A stretch of DNA of 64,000 bases from Halonotius sp046719765 (GTDB lineage: Archaea; Halobacteriota; Halobacteria; Halobacteriales; Haloferacaceae): contig NZ_JABEBY010000006.1 of NCBI RefSeq assembly GCF_046719765.1, positions 1 to 64,000 of the forward strand, given 5' to 3'. The notes below the pieces were generated by a model. That model saw only the letters and a list, made by a program, of their open reading frames with translations, searched no databases and was not told where the DNA came from. Made by a program: the position numbers and the translations under genes. This document shows positions 52,420 through 60,900 of this stretch, piece by piece. Numbering within the stretch: position 1 is the first letter of the stretch; each line of letters opens with the position of its first letter.

Positions 52420-54216
52420 ATGTCACTGCTTGATAGCTACGAAGCCGTCCTCTGGCAGACAATGGACTGGCTCCGGATCACCGACTCCGTCCGTCGGAAG
52501 ATGCTGGCAGCGGTGGCGATCCAGTTCAGCGTTGCCATCGGCCTCTTTGGGCTGCCGTTCGTCCTGTCGGGGACGCTGCTGACGGCGATTCAGGCCCTGT
52601 TGTTCACCGGTGCGACCGTGGCGTTTGTCAACACGGCACTGATCGTCCAGCGGGATCTGATCGACCCCCTGGCCGACATCGAAACCGCTGCCGGGCGGAT
52701 CGCCGAGGGCCATGTCGAAACCGAGGCTGTCGCCACCGATCAACCCGACGAGGTCGGCGAACTCACCCGGTCGTTCAGCGCGCTGCAGTCCTACCTCACG
52801 ACGGTCTCCGCACAGGCCGACGCGCTGGCCGAACAGGAGTTCGACGACGACGCCCTCGATGAGTCCGTCCCCGGGCCCTTCGGCGAGTCGTTGACCCGGA
52901 TGGCCAACAATCTCGAAACCCACACCAACGAGATCGAAGCGCGGTCGGCCCGACTTGAACGTCTGGTCGAGGCCTTCGAAGAGTCGACGACCGCCGCCAT
53001 CGACGGCGACCTGACAGCGACGATCGACCCGGCTGTGGTCAACGACGAGGACGGTACCTACACCGTGGTTATCGAGCGGTACAACGAACTGCTGCGAACC
53101 CTCCAGGAATCGCTCGGCGAGACCGCCGCCTTCGCCGCCGAGGTCTCCCGGTCGACCGATTCGGTCGCCGAGAGCACAACCGAACTCGATCGGGCCGGCG
53201 AGGAGATCGCCGCCGCGACCGACGAGATCGCCGCCGGTGCCGACGAGCAGCGCGAACAGCTCCAGGCTGCGGTCAGCGAGGTCAACACGTTGTCGGCGAC
53301 CGTCGAGGAGATCGCCGCCTCCGCCGAGGAGGTCAGCCGGACGGCCGAAACCGCAAGCGAGGCCGCCACCGAGGGCCGTGAGGAGGCCACCGACACCATC
53401 GCGGAACTCGATGAGATCGAGGTGGAGATCACCGACGCCGCCGACAGCGTCGAAGCCCTCGGCAGCCGGATCGACGAGGTCGACGAGATCGTCTCGGTGA
53501 TCACCGATATCGCCGAGCAGACCAACCTGCTCGCACTCAACGCCTCGATCGAAGCCGCCCGCGCCGGCGAGGAGGGCGATGGCTTCGCAGTTGTCGCCGA
53601 GGAGGTCAAAAGTCTCGCCGAGGAGACGAAGGATGCCGCCGGCGAGATCGCCGACCGGCTCGAAGAGATCCAGGCCCAATCCGACGAGACGATCGCGGAG
53701 GTCGAAGCCGCAAGCCAGCGGGTCAGCGAGAGCACCGACGCCGTCGAGCGATCGCTGGGGCGGTTCGACGAGATCGCCGAGGTCGTCACCGAGCTGAGCG
53801 ATAGCGTCCACGAGATCAGCGATGCGACCGACCAGCAGGCCACCTCCGCCGAGGATGTCGCCGCCGTTGTTGACGAGGTTGCCGACATCAGCGACGAGAC
53901 CGCCGAGGATGCCGCCAGCGCGGCGTCGGCGGCCGAACAGCAGACCGTCTCGCTGTCGTCGGTCTCCGAGACCGTTGAATCGCTGGCAAGTGAGGCCGAT
54001 GAGCTTGAATCGCTTCTCTCGCAGTTCGAGTTTGACGAGGATGCTGCCGCGGAGTCGACCGAGTCCACCGATTCGATCAGCACGAACGGGGCGGATACCG
54101 GTATCGACGCCGATACCGGAACTGATACCGATTCCGATATCGACACTGACAGCGACGATGTGATCGAACACACTGAGCCAACGAACGACCCCTTCACGAT
54201 GCCAGCTAACGACTGA
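52420..54216 (+). CDS. Membrane methyl-accepting chemotaxis transducer
   Basis: 598 residues. Two closely spaced transmembrane helices (about 27-48 and 52-75) with almost no extracellular loop, then HAMP (about 77-130), a second HAMP-like linker, and the MCP signalling domain with tip EQTNLLALNASIEAARAGEE (about 368-388). Glu/Gln pairs for methylation lie in the flanking helices. An acidic Ser/Thr/Asp tail of about 65 residues ends the protein. It probably senses an intracellular or membrane-linked signal and controls CheA. No che genes are nearby. Confidence 0.87.
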   Translation: MSLLDSYEAVLWQTMDWLRITDSVRRKMLAAVAIQFSVAIGLFGLPFVLSGTLLTAIQALLFTGATVAFVNTALIVQRDLIDPLADIETAAGRIAEGHVETEAVATDQPDEVGELTRSFSALQSYLTTVSAQADALAEQEFDDDALDESVPGPFGESLTRMANNLETHTNEIEARSARLERLVEAFEESTTAAIDGDLTATIDPAVVNDEDGTYTVVIERYNELLRTLQESLGETAAFAAEVSRSTDSVAESTTELDRAGEEIAAATDEIAAGADEQREQLQAAVSEVNTLSATVEEIAASAEEVSRTAETASEAATEGREEATDTIAELDEIEVEITDAADSVEALGSRIDEVDEIVSVITDIAEQTNLLALNASIEAARAGEEGDGFAVVAEEVKSLAEETKDAAGEIADRLEEIQAQSDETIAEVEAASQRVSESTDAVERSLGRFDEIAEVVTELSDSVHEISDATDQQATSAEDVAAVVDEVADISDETAEDAASAASAAEQQTVSLSSVSETVESLASEADELESLLSQFEFDEDAAAESTESTDSISTNGADTGIDADTGTDTDSDIDTDSDDVIEHTEPTNDPFTMPAND

Positions 54217-54297
54217 GTCGACGCCGACCACCGACCCAGTCGACGCCGACAAGCAGTGACACGTTGGGTGGAACGCCACCCGTTGACATCCGCGGTC

Positions 54298-54304
54298 TTA
54301 TTTT
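54298..54304 (+). promoter_or_regulatory. TATA box of ubaA
   Basis: TTATTTT lies about 26 bases before the ATG at 54327, again leaderless spacing. Confidence 0.45.
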
Positions 54305-54326
54305 GTGCCTCCCCCAATCGGGAGCC

Positions 54327-55151
54327 ATGAGCCTCTCGCTGGATTCGACCCAACTCGACCGCTACTCGCGGCATATTATCCTTGAGGAGATCGGCCCCGA
54401 GGGGCAGTCAGCACTGCTGGAGAGTCGCGTGCTGATTGTCGGTGCGGGCGGCCTCGGCGCGCCCGTCATCCAGTATCTCGCGGCCGCCGGCGTCGGCACT
54501 CTCGGGATCGTTGACGACGACGCCGTCGAGCGGTCGAACCTTCAGCGGCAGGTGATCCACGGCGACGGCGACGTGGGTCGGCCGAAAGTCGACAGCGCGG
54601 CCGACTTCGTCGCCGATCGCAACCCCGACGTGACCGTCGAACCGCATGAGCGACGCATCACACCCGAGAACGCCGACTCGATCATCGACGACTATGACCT
54701 CGTCGTCGACGGCTCCGACAACTTCCCGACGCGGTATCTGCTCAACGACGCCTGCCGCATAGAGGGGATTCCGCTGGTCAACGGCGCGGTCTACAAGTTC
54801 GAGGGACAGGCGACGACGCTCGTCCCCGACGGCCCCTGCTATCGCTGTCTGTTTCCCGAAGCCCCTGATCCCGGTACCGTCCCCGACTGCGCGACGACCG
54901 GCGTGTTGGGCGCGCTGCCGGGCACCATCGGCTGCATGCAGGCGACGGAAGTCGTCAAACTGCTGGCCGACATCGGCGACCCGCTGGTCGGGACGCTGCT
55001 ATCGTATGACGCGATGGATCTTGCCGTCGAACGCGTCCCCTACCAGCAGTCGCCCGACTGCCCGGTCTGCGGGGAGGACGGCATCGACTCGGTCGCAGAG
55101 GTCGAGTACGGCGACGGCTGCGGGATCGACGAGCCGGCGACGAACGCCTGA
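54327..55151 (+). CDS. ubaA: SAMP-activating enzyme E1 (ThiF/MoeB/UbaA family)
   Basis: A 274-residue E1-like adenylyltransferase. Nucleotide-binding VLIVGAGGLGAPVIQYLAAA, the Arg finger region RSNLQRQVIH, VDGSDNFPTRYLLNDAC, and the catalytic Cys in TVPDCATTGVLGALPG (about residue 190). Zinc is bound by CYRC and CPVC pairs. In haloarchaea the single E1 activates ubiquitin-like SAMPs for protein conjugation, tRNA thiolation and molybdopterin sulfuration. The start MSLSLDSTQLDRYSRHI is canonical. Confidence 0.9.
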   Translation: MSLSLDSTQLDRYSRHIILEEIGPEGQSALLESRVLIVGAGGLGAPVIQYLAAAGVGTLGIVDDDAVERSNLQRQVIHGDGDVGRPKVDSAADFVADRNPDVTVEPHERRITPENADSIIDDYDLVVDGSDNFPTRYLLNDACRIEGIPLVNGAVYKFEGQATTLVPDGPCYRCLFPEAPDPGTVPDCATTGVLGALPGTIGCMQATEVVKLLADIGDPLVGTLLSYDAMDLAVERVPYQQSPDCPVCGEDGIDSVAEVEYGDGCGIDEPATNA

Positions 55152-55169
55152 TACGGTTTGCTGTAGGAA

Positions 55170-55212
55170 GTTACCGTTCGACCGCCGCCCGGTTGGCGGT
55201 CGAGACGGTAAC
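55170..55212. repeat. Long inverted repeat between ubaA and thiD
   Basis: GTTACCGTTCGACCGCC (55170-55186) pairs with GGCGGTCGAGACGGTAAC (55195-55212) around an 8-base loop, 17 pairs with one bulged base. It begins 18 bases after the ubaA stop and ends 74 bases before thiD. It may be a 3'-end hairpin, an operator or a mobile palindrome. Confidence 0.6.
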
Positions 55213-55286
55213 CGTCTACAATAACAGTATGAGGGAGGACGCAGCGAAGCACCCGACTTTTTACCCAAACCGACGTATCTGTAGCT

Positions 55287-56660
55287 ATGAGCCGGAACCA
55301 CGCACCTGCCTCGCTGCCGGTCGCACTCACCATCGCCGGCAGCGACTCCGGCGGCGGCGCAGGGATTCAGGCTGACCTGAAGACGATGGAGGCCCACGAC
55401 GTTTTCGGCACCTCCGCGATCACCGCAACGACCGCCCAGAACACCGCCGGTGTCGACGACATTAACGTGTTGCCGACCGACCATATCGCCGCCCAGTACG
55501 ACGCTGTCGTCGACGACTTCGCTGTCGGCGCGATCAAAACCGGCATGCTCGCCACCGCCGACGTGATCGAGACCGTGGCCGACTGCGTTGCCGACTTCGC
55601 GGGCCCGGTCGTTGTCGATCCCGTGATGGTCGCCGCGACCGGCGATCGGCTGCTGAGCGAGGAGGCCGAAGCCGTCTACAAAGACCTCTTCGACCACGCA
55701 ACGCTCGTGACGCCCAACGCCGACGAGGCCGAACTTCTGACCGACCGGACGGTCGACAGCGTCGAAGCCGCCGACGCCGCCGGCCGGGATATCGTCGGGT
55801 TGGGAGCCGACGCCGCGCTCGTGAAAGGCGGCCACATCGACGGCGATAGCGGAACCGCTGGCGACAGCGACGAAGTCGTCGATACGCTCGTTATCGACGA
55901 GTCAGCCACCGACGCAACCCACACCGAGCGGTTCACCCATCCCCGGATCGACACCGACGCGACGCATGGCTCGGGCTGTACGCTTTCCAGTGCGATCGCC
56001 GCCCGGTTGGCCCGCGAGGAGACGCTGACCGAGGCCGTCGCCGGCGGCGTCGCGTTCATGGAGCGCGCGGTTCGGTACGGCATCGACGCCGGGAGCGGGC
56101 CGGGATCGGTGCACCACCTCGTCGAGATGCGCGAACGCGCCGACCGCGAAGCGACCACCGCTGCCGTCGAGCGGGTCGTCGCCCGGCTGGTTGAGGCCAA
56201 TGCTGAGACGCTTGTTCCCTCCGGCGGGATGAGTGTCGTCGGGGCGACCCCCTACGCCGAGTCGGCCGCCGAGATCGTCGGCGTCGATGGGCGTCTCAGC
56301 AGCACGCGAACCGGGCTCCGACACAACGCCGGGGTTCGCTCCGGCGTCGGCAGCGACCTCGCCCACCAACTGCTGGCCGCCCGCGAGGCGTTTCCCGAAC
56401 TCCGGTTCGCCGCGACCTGTCGGTTCGACGACGCGGTCGAACAGAACCTCGACACGCTGGACGGAACGGTTGTCCGCGGTGAGGGCGAAGATCCCACGGA
56501 GGCCGTCTCGAACGCCACCGCTGACGCCGACGACCGCCCGGCAGCGATCGTCGATACCGGCGGTGACGGCCGACAGCCCGGAGTGATGTTGGCTGCGACC
56601 ACGGCGGCGACGCTCCGCGAACGACTGCTGTCCCTCCATGAAGCCCTGATTACGGAGTAA
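55287..56660 (+). CDS. thiD: Bifunctional HMP(-P) kinase ThiD fused to ThiN-type thiamine-phosphate synthase
   Basis: 457 residues. The ThiD domain covers about 1-280: ALTIAGSDSGGGAGIQADLK, GAIKTGMLATADVI, and GSGCTLSSAIAARLA with the anion hole/catalytic region. The C-terminal ThiN domain covers about 285-457 (VGATPYAESAAEIVGVDGRL, GLRHNAGVRSGVGSDLAHQL). The two enzymes make and couple hydroxymethylpyrimidine phosphates to thiazole phosphate. A TATA-like CTTTTTACC is 26 bases upstream. No TPP riboswitch is evident. Confidence 0.9.
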   Translation: MSRNHAPASLPVALTIAGSDSGGGAGIQADLKTMEAHDVFGTSAITATTAQNTAGVDDINVLPTDHIAAQYDAVVDDFAVGAIKTGMLATADVIETVADCVADFAGPVVVDPVMVAATGDRLLSEEAEAVYKDLFDHATLVTPNADEAELLTDRTVDSVEAADAAGRDIVGLGADAALVKGGHIDGDSGTAGDSDEVVDTLVIDESATDATHTERFTHPRIDTDATHGSGCTLSSAIAARLAREETLTEAVAGGVAFMERAVRYGIDAGSGPGSVHHLVEMRERADREATTAAVERVVARLVEANAETLVPSGGMSVVGATPYAESAAEIVGVDGRLSSTRTGLRHNAGVRSGVGSDLAHQLLAAREAFPELRFAATCRFDDAVEQNLDTLDGTVVRGEGEDPTEAVSNATADADDRPAAIVDTGGDGRQPGVMLAATTAATLRERLLSLHEALITE

Positions 56661-56699
56661 ACGGCTGCTGTCGCTGTCGACCGCTGCCCGCATCGTAGC

Positions 56700-56706
56700 G
56701 TTTTAG
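56700..56706 (+). promoter_or_regulatory. Probable mutS TATA box
   Basis: GTTTTAG lies about 27 bases before the ATG at 56730, leaderless spacing. Confidence 0.4.
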
Positions 56707-56729
56707 CGACTGTCTGCCCCACGCCCGGT

Positions 56730-59462
56730 ATGTCACAGGGAATCGTCGGGCAGTTCCACGCGCTGAAAGCCGACAGCGACGCCGACCTGTTGGCGATGCA
56801 GTGCGGCGATTTCTACGAGTTCTTCGATGATGACGCCGAGTGCGTTGCCGCCGAACTCGATCTGACGACATCCACCAAATCCTCCGGCGGCGAATCCTAT
56901 CCGATGGCGGGTGTCCCGGTCAGCGAGTTGACGCCCTACCTCACCGCTTTGGTCGAACGCGGCTACACCGTCGCCGTCGCCGACCAGTTCGAAGATGAGG
57001 GCGGCGACTTCTACCGGGAGATCACCCGCCGGGTTACCCCCGGAACGCTGCTGGAAACAACCGACAGCGACGCCCAGTACCTTGCAGCGGTCGTCGCGCC
57101 CGACGACGCCGCGACCAACACCGCTGGCAGTGCGGCCGCGGCCAGCAACCACGGCGACGGCGACAGCGGCCCCTACGGACTTGCCTTCGCCGATATTACG
57201 ACCGGTCAGTTCCTCGTTACTGAGGTCGACAACGCCGACAGCGCGGTCGCCGAATGCTACCGGTTCGATCCCGTCGAACTGTTGCCCGGCCCAGCCGTCC
57301 GCACGGACGACGCGTTCCTCGATGCGGTCACTGACCGCAGCGACGCCGAGGTGACGCTGCATACCACTGACGCCTTCGCACCGGGCCGGGCGAACCATGC
57401 CGTCACCGAGCAGTTCGGCGACGAAACCGCTGACAGCATCGGCCTCGATTCCGAGTTGGCCGTCCGTGCCGCGGGCGCGATCCTCGCGTACGTCGCCGAA
57501 ACCGGTGTCGGCGTCCGGCAGTCGATGACGCGGCTTCAACCGTACACAGCCGACGACCACTTGACGCTGGACGCCACAACACAGCGCAATCTCGAACTTG
57601 TCGAGACGATGCAGGGCGACAGCGCGGGATCGTTGTTGGCGACAGTCGATCACACCGAAACGAGTCCGGGCCGTCGCCTGCTACGGGAGTGGCTGACCCG
57701 CCCGCGGCGCGACCGGGCGACGCTGGATCGACGCCTCGACAGCGTGGACGCACTGGCGGCAGCCGCGTTGTGTCGCCAACGACTCCAAGAGACGCTGGAC
57801 GGCGCGGCCGACCTCGAACGCCTTGCCAGCCGCGTCGCAAGCGGGAGTGCGGGCGCAAACGAGTTGTTGTCGATCCGCGAGACGCTGGGGCTGCTGCCCG
57901 ATATCGCCGCCGAACTTACAGATGGTGACCTCGCGGACTCGCCGCTACCCAGCGTGCTCGATGATATCGACCGTGAGGCCGCCGCCGACCTTCGGGAAAC
58001 GCTGGCAGACGCCATCGTTAAAGACCCGCCACAGACCGTCACACAGGGTGAACTCTTCAAACGCGGCTACCACGACGAGCTTGACGAACTGATCGAACGC
58101 CACGAGGCCGCCAAGGAGTGGATCGACGGGCTGGCCGACCGCCTCAAACAGCGGCACGGGCTCAGCCACGTCTCGGTCGGCCGCAACAAAACCGACGGCT
58201 ACTACGTGCAGGTCGGGCAGTCGGAAGCCGACGCAGTCCCCGATTCCTTCTCGCACGTCAAGACGCTGAAGAACTCCAAACGGTTCGTCACCGACGAGTT
58301 AGCCGAGCGGGAACGTGAGATCCTCCGGCTGGAAGAACAGCGCGGCGAACTCGAATACGAGCTGTTCGAGGAGCTCCGCGAGACAGTCGCCGCACAGTCG
58401 GCCTTATTGCAGGACGTGGGGCGGGCGATCGCCGAACTCGACGTCTACTGCTCGCTGGCGACCCACGCCGCGAGCAACGGCTGGTGTCGCCCGACGCTGG
58501 CCGACCCCGGCGAACTCGACATCGACGCCGGTCGCCATCCGGTCGTCGAGCAGACCACCGAGTTCGTGCCCAACGACCTCCGGCTCGACCGCGACCGCGG
58601 GTTTCTGCTCGTGACGGGGCCGAACATGAGCGGGAAATCGACGTACATGCGACAGGCCGCGCTGATCACGCTGCTCGCACAGGTCGGCAGCTTCGTCCCC
58701 GCCGACGCAGCGACAGTCGGCGTCGTCGACGGGATCTACACCCGGGTCGGCGCGCTCGATGAGCTTGCGCAGGGCCGCTCGACGTTCATGGTCGAGATGC
58801 AGGAGCTCTCTAACATCCTCCATTCAGCCACCGACGAATCGCTGGTGATCCTCGACGAGGTCGGCCGCGGCACCGCGACCTACGACGGGATTTCGATCGC
58901 ATGGGCTGCGACAGAATATATCCACAACCGGATCGGCTGTCACTGTCTGTTTGCCACCCATTACCACGAACTAACCGCCTTAGCCTCACATCTTGACCGC
59001 GTCGGCAACGTCCACGTCGCCGTCGCCAACGAGGACAGCGGCGAGGACATCACGTTCCTCCGGACGGTCGAGGAGGGCGCGACCGACCGCTCGTATGGGA
59101 TTCACGTCGCCGACCTCGCCGGCGTTCCAGAGCCAGTTGTCGGGCGCGCACGCGACGTACTGGAAAAACTGCGCTCCGAGAAGGCTGTCGAAGCGAAAGG
59201 AAGCGGTGCGGGCGAGCCGACACAGGCCGTCTTCGACCTCAACTCGGGCGAGTTCCGTGCGGCCGACAACGGGGCAGCATCGAACACGAGCGCGCCCGCG
59301 GACACGGGTGACGACGCGGCCGACGAGTTCGATCCAGCGGTCGAATCGGTGCTCTCGGAGCTTCAGGCGACCGATATCGACGAAACCCCGCCCGTCGAGC
59401 TGATGGCGAAAGTCCAACAGTGGCAGGAGCAACTCAGTACAACTGAGCGCTCGGAGTATTGA
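56730..59462 (+). CDS. mutS: DNA mismatch repair protein MutS
   Basis: A 910-residue MutS1. The mismatch-binding N-terminal domain contains the conserved Phe-x-Glu region (CGDFYEFFDDDA). The core lever and clamp follow. The ATPase has Walker A GPNMSGKSTYMRQAAL, RSTFMVEMQELSNIL, Walker B LVILDEVGRGTATYDG and FATHYHELT. A helix-turn-helix dimer region and an acidic linker precede the terminal segment. mutL is about 1.4 kb downstream on the same strand. Confidence 0.95.
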   Translation: MSQGIVGQFHALKADSDADLLAMQCGDFYEFFDDDAECVAAELDLTTSTKSSGGESYPMAGVPVSELTPYLTALVERGYTVAVADQFEDEGGDFYREITRRVTPGTLLETTDSDAQYLAAVVAPDDAATNTAGSAAAASNHGDGDSGPYGLAFADITTGQFLVTEVDNADSAVAECYRFDPVELLPGPAVRTDDAFLDAVTDRSDAEVTLHTTDAFAPGRANHAVTEQFGDETADSIGLDSELAVRAAGAILAYVAETGVGVRQSMTRLQPYTADDHLTLDATTQRNLELVETMQGDSAGSLLATVDHTETSPGRRLLREWLTRPRRDRATLDRRLDSVDALAAAALCRQRLQETLDGAADLERLASRVASGSAGANELLSIRETLGLLPDIAAELTDGDLADSPLPSVLDDIDREAAADLRETLADAIVKDPPQTVTQGELFKRGYHDELDELIERHEAAKEWIDGLADRLKQRHGLSHVSVGRNKTDGYYVQVGQSEADAVPDSFSHVKTLKNSKRFVTDELAEREREILRLEEQRGELEYELFEELRETVAAQSALLQDVGRAIAELDVYCSLATHAASNGWCRPTLADPGELDIDAGRHPVVEQTTEFVPNDLRLDRDRGFLLVTGPNMSGKSTYMRQAALITLLAQVGSFVPADAATVGVVDGIYTRVGALDELAQGRSTFMVEMQELSNILHSATDESLVILDEVGRGTATYDGISIAWAATEYIHNRIGCHCLFATHYHELTALASHLDRVGNVHVAVANEDSGEDITFLRTVEEGATDRSYGIHVADLAGVPEPVVGRARDVLEKLRSEKAVEAKGSGAGEPTQAVFDLNSGEFRAADNGAASNTSAPADTGDDAADEFDPAVESVLSELQATDIDETPPVELMAKVQQWQEQLSTTERSEY

Positions 59463-59690
59463 GCCGAAATACTTGTATTTAAAACCACTGGCTGTTGATA
59501 TAGCAGAAATTTTTGCTGATACATAGATAACGGTCTCAGTACAGGTAATAAAAAGTCTAAGCTATTTTGAATCCGTTATAAACTGTCGGCGAAAGCCATT
59601 TTATCACATTTTACGCGATGAATTATCCCAAACGCTCTGGCTATTATATGTGGATACGGTCTGTTGAAGACGGTAGACGGTGAGCACTCA

Positions 59691-59942
59691 ATGACAGGTT
59701 CCCCATCGACCGTAGGTCGATCGCCCTCTGCCGACGCTGAGTCGCCCCCGCAGGCGTCCCGTAGCCTGCCGCTCACCCGGCCGATCCGCTGGCTCGGCTT
59801 CTGGGCGGCGATCGTCCTTCCGGCAGTGTATCTGCCAGTCCTCTCCCTCGGTATCGGTACGCACACTGGGGCAGTCTTCCTTGGACTGCTCGGTTGTCAA
59901 CTGCTCGCATTGCTTGCTGGCCACCACTACAAGAGACCATAA
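59691..59942 (+). CDS. Small two-helix membrane protein
   Basis: 83 residues. A disordered Ser/Pro-rich N-terminus (about 30 residues) then helices WLGFWAAIVLPAVYLPVLSL and TGAVFLGLLGCQLLALLAGH. It ends 3 bases before the next gene. The 228 bases before it are AT-rich with no gene. Function unknown. Confidence 0.58.
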   Translation: MTGSPSTVGRSPSADAESPPQASRSLPLTRPIRWLGFWAAIVLPAVYLPVLSLGIGTHTGAVFLGLLGCQLLALLAGHHYKRP

Positions 59943-59945
59943 TCC

Positions 59946-60218
59946 ATGACTGCGACGACCCAACCCGTTCAGACCGAGGAATCGCCCGACGTAGACAGCT
60001 CCCAGTCGAAAGAGTCGCGGCTTGCCGACTATCTGCGTGAGCGTGCCGACGCCGGCGACATGTACTTCAAAAGCAAGTTTATCGCCGAGGAAGTCGGGCT
60101 CTCCGCAAAGGAAATCGGTGCCCTGATCGTGAAGCTTCAAGATTCGGTTGAGGATCTGTCGATCGAACGCTGGTCGTACACCGGCGCGACAACGTGGCGC
60201 GTCGAGCGAACCGCCTGA
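59946..60218 (+). CDS. Haloarchaeal winged-helix-like protein (DUF7123-like)
   Basis: 90 residues. The core LADYLRERADAGDMYFKSKF, then IAEEVGLSAKEIGALIVKLQ and LSIERWSYTGATTWRV, is strongly conserved in haloarchaea. The helix-turn-helix-like middle suggests DNA binding. I recall the family as DUF7123. The 244 bases that follow hold nothing I can support. Confidence 0.75.
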   Translation: MTATTQPVQTEESPDVDSSQSKESRLADYLRERADAGDMYFKSKFIAEEVGLSAKEIGALIVKLQDSVEDLSIERWSYTGATTWRVERTA

Positions 60219-60462
60219 GTGTTCACCGTCGATCCACCCCACTCCTTTCGGTGCTGTTCTCTCACCGCCAGCACCTGGTGTTGTCAACCCCAGCATCGTA
60301 GAACCTATCCGCTGACATGACACGGAAGTAACAATGGATTCATACCGCTCACCCACAAAACTCAGCCAATGCAATCGCCCGTTTCCCATCGATCCGCCAG
60401 CAGCCGCGAGGTCGGCTGCCAGCCGGACGAGGTGAATCACCGCCGACACCTCTCGCCCACCG

Positions 60463-60900
60463 ATGACTGACCAACCGTTGATCGCCGAAGTCAGCCAGAA
60501 GGCACTCATTCGGTCGCCGGCCGACGAGCTACTGGTCATGCAGGTCGACGCCGATACCTGGGAACTTCCTGGCGGTCGGATGGGGGCTACCGAGGCCCCG
60601 ATCGTCGGACTCAAACGGGAAGTAACCGAGGAGACCGGGCTCTCGGTGACCGTCGGCGAGCCGATCCATACGGCCGCTTGGCGCAACGATGTCGGCCGTG
60701 GCCGGTTCAGCGTCGTCTACTACTGTGAGGCCGAGACGACCGATGTCGAACTCAGCGACGAACACTGCGATTACGAATGGGTCTCGCCGTCGACCGCCCG
60801 CGATGAGTTCCTCACGGTCAGCATCCACCAGACGGCGATCGATCGGCTGTTGGCCGCCGAAGCCCTACCAAGCGAGCAGACCGCTGCAACCGATGACTGA
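60463..60900 (+). CDS. Nudix hydrolase
   Basis: 145 residues. Nudix box G-x5-E-x7-RE-x2-EE-x-GL in GGRMGATEAPIVGLKREVTE followed by ETGL. Its stop overlaps the mutL start by 8 bases, so it is probably co-translated with mutL. The coupling suggests nucleotide-pool sanitation (a MutT-like role), which is inference. Confidence 0.82.
   Translation: MTDQPLIAEVSQKALIRSPADELLVMQVDADTWELPGGRMGATEAPIVGLKREVTEETGLSVTVGEPIHTAAWRNDVGRGRFSVVYYCEAETTDVELSDEHCDYEWVSPSTARDEFLTVSIHQTAIDRLLAAEALPSEQTAATDD

Noticed and set aside
52423..54279. 618-codon open frame antisense to the chemotransducer
   Set aside because: Gly/Asp-rich mirror of the MCP coiled coil. The sense frame has the diagnostic signalling tip.
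55152..55286. TPP riboswitch upstream of thiD
   Set aside because: No CTGAGA or other thi-box core is visible. The palindrome there does not resemble the riboswitch fold, and thiD appears to be leaderless.
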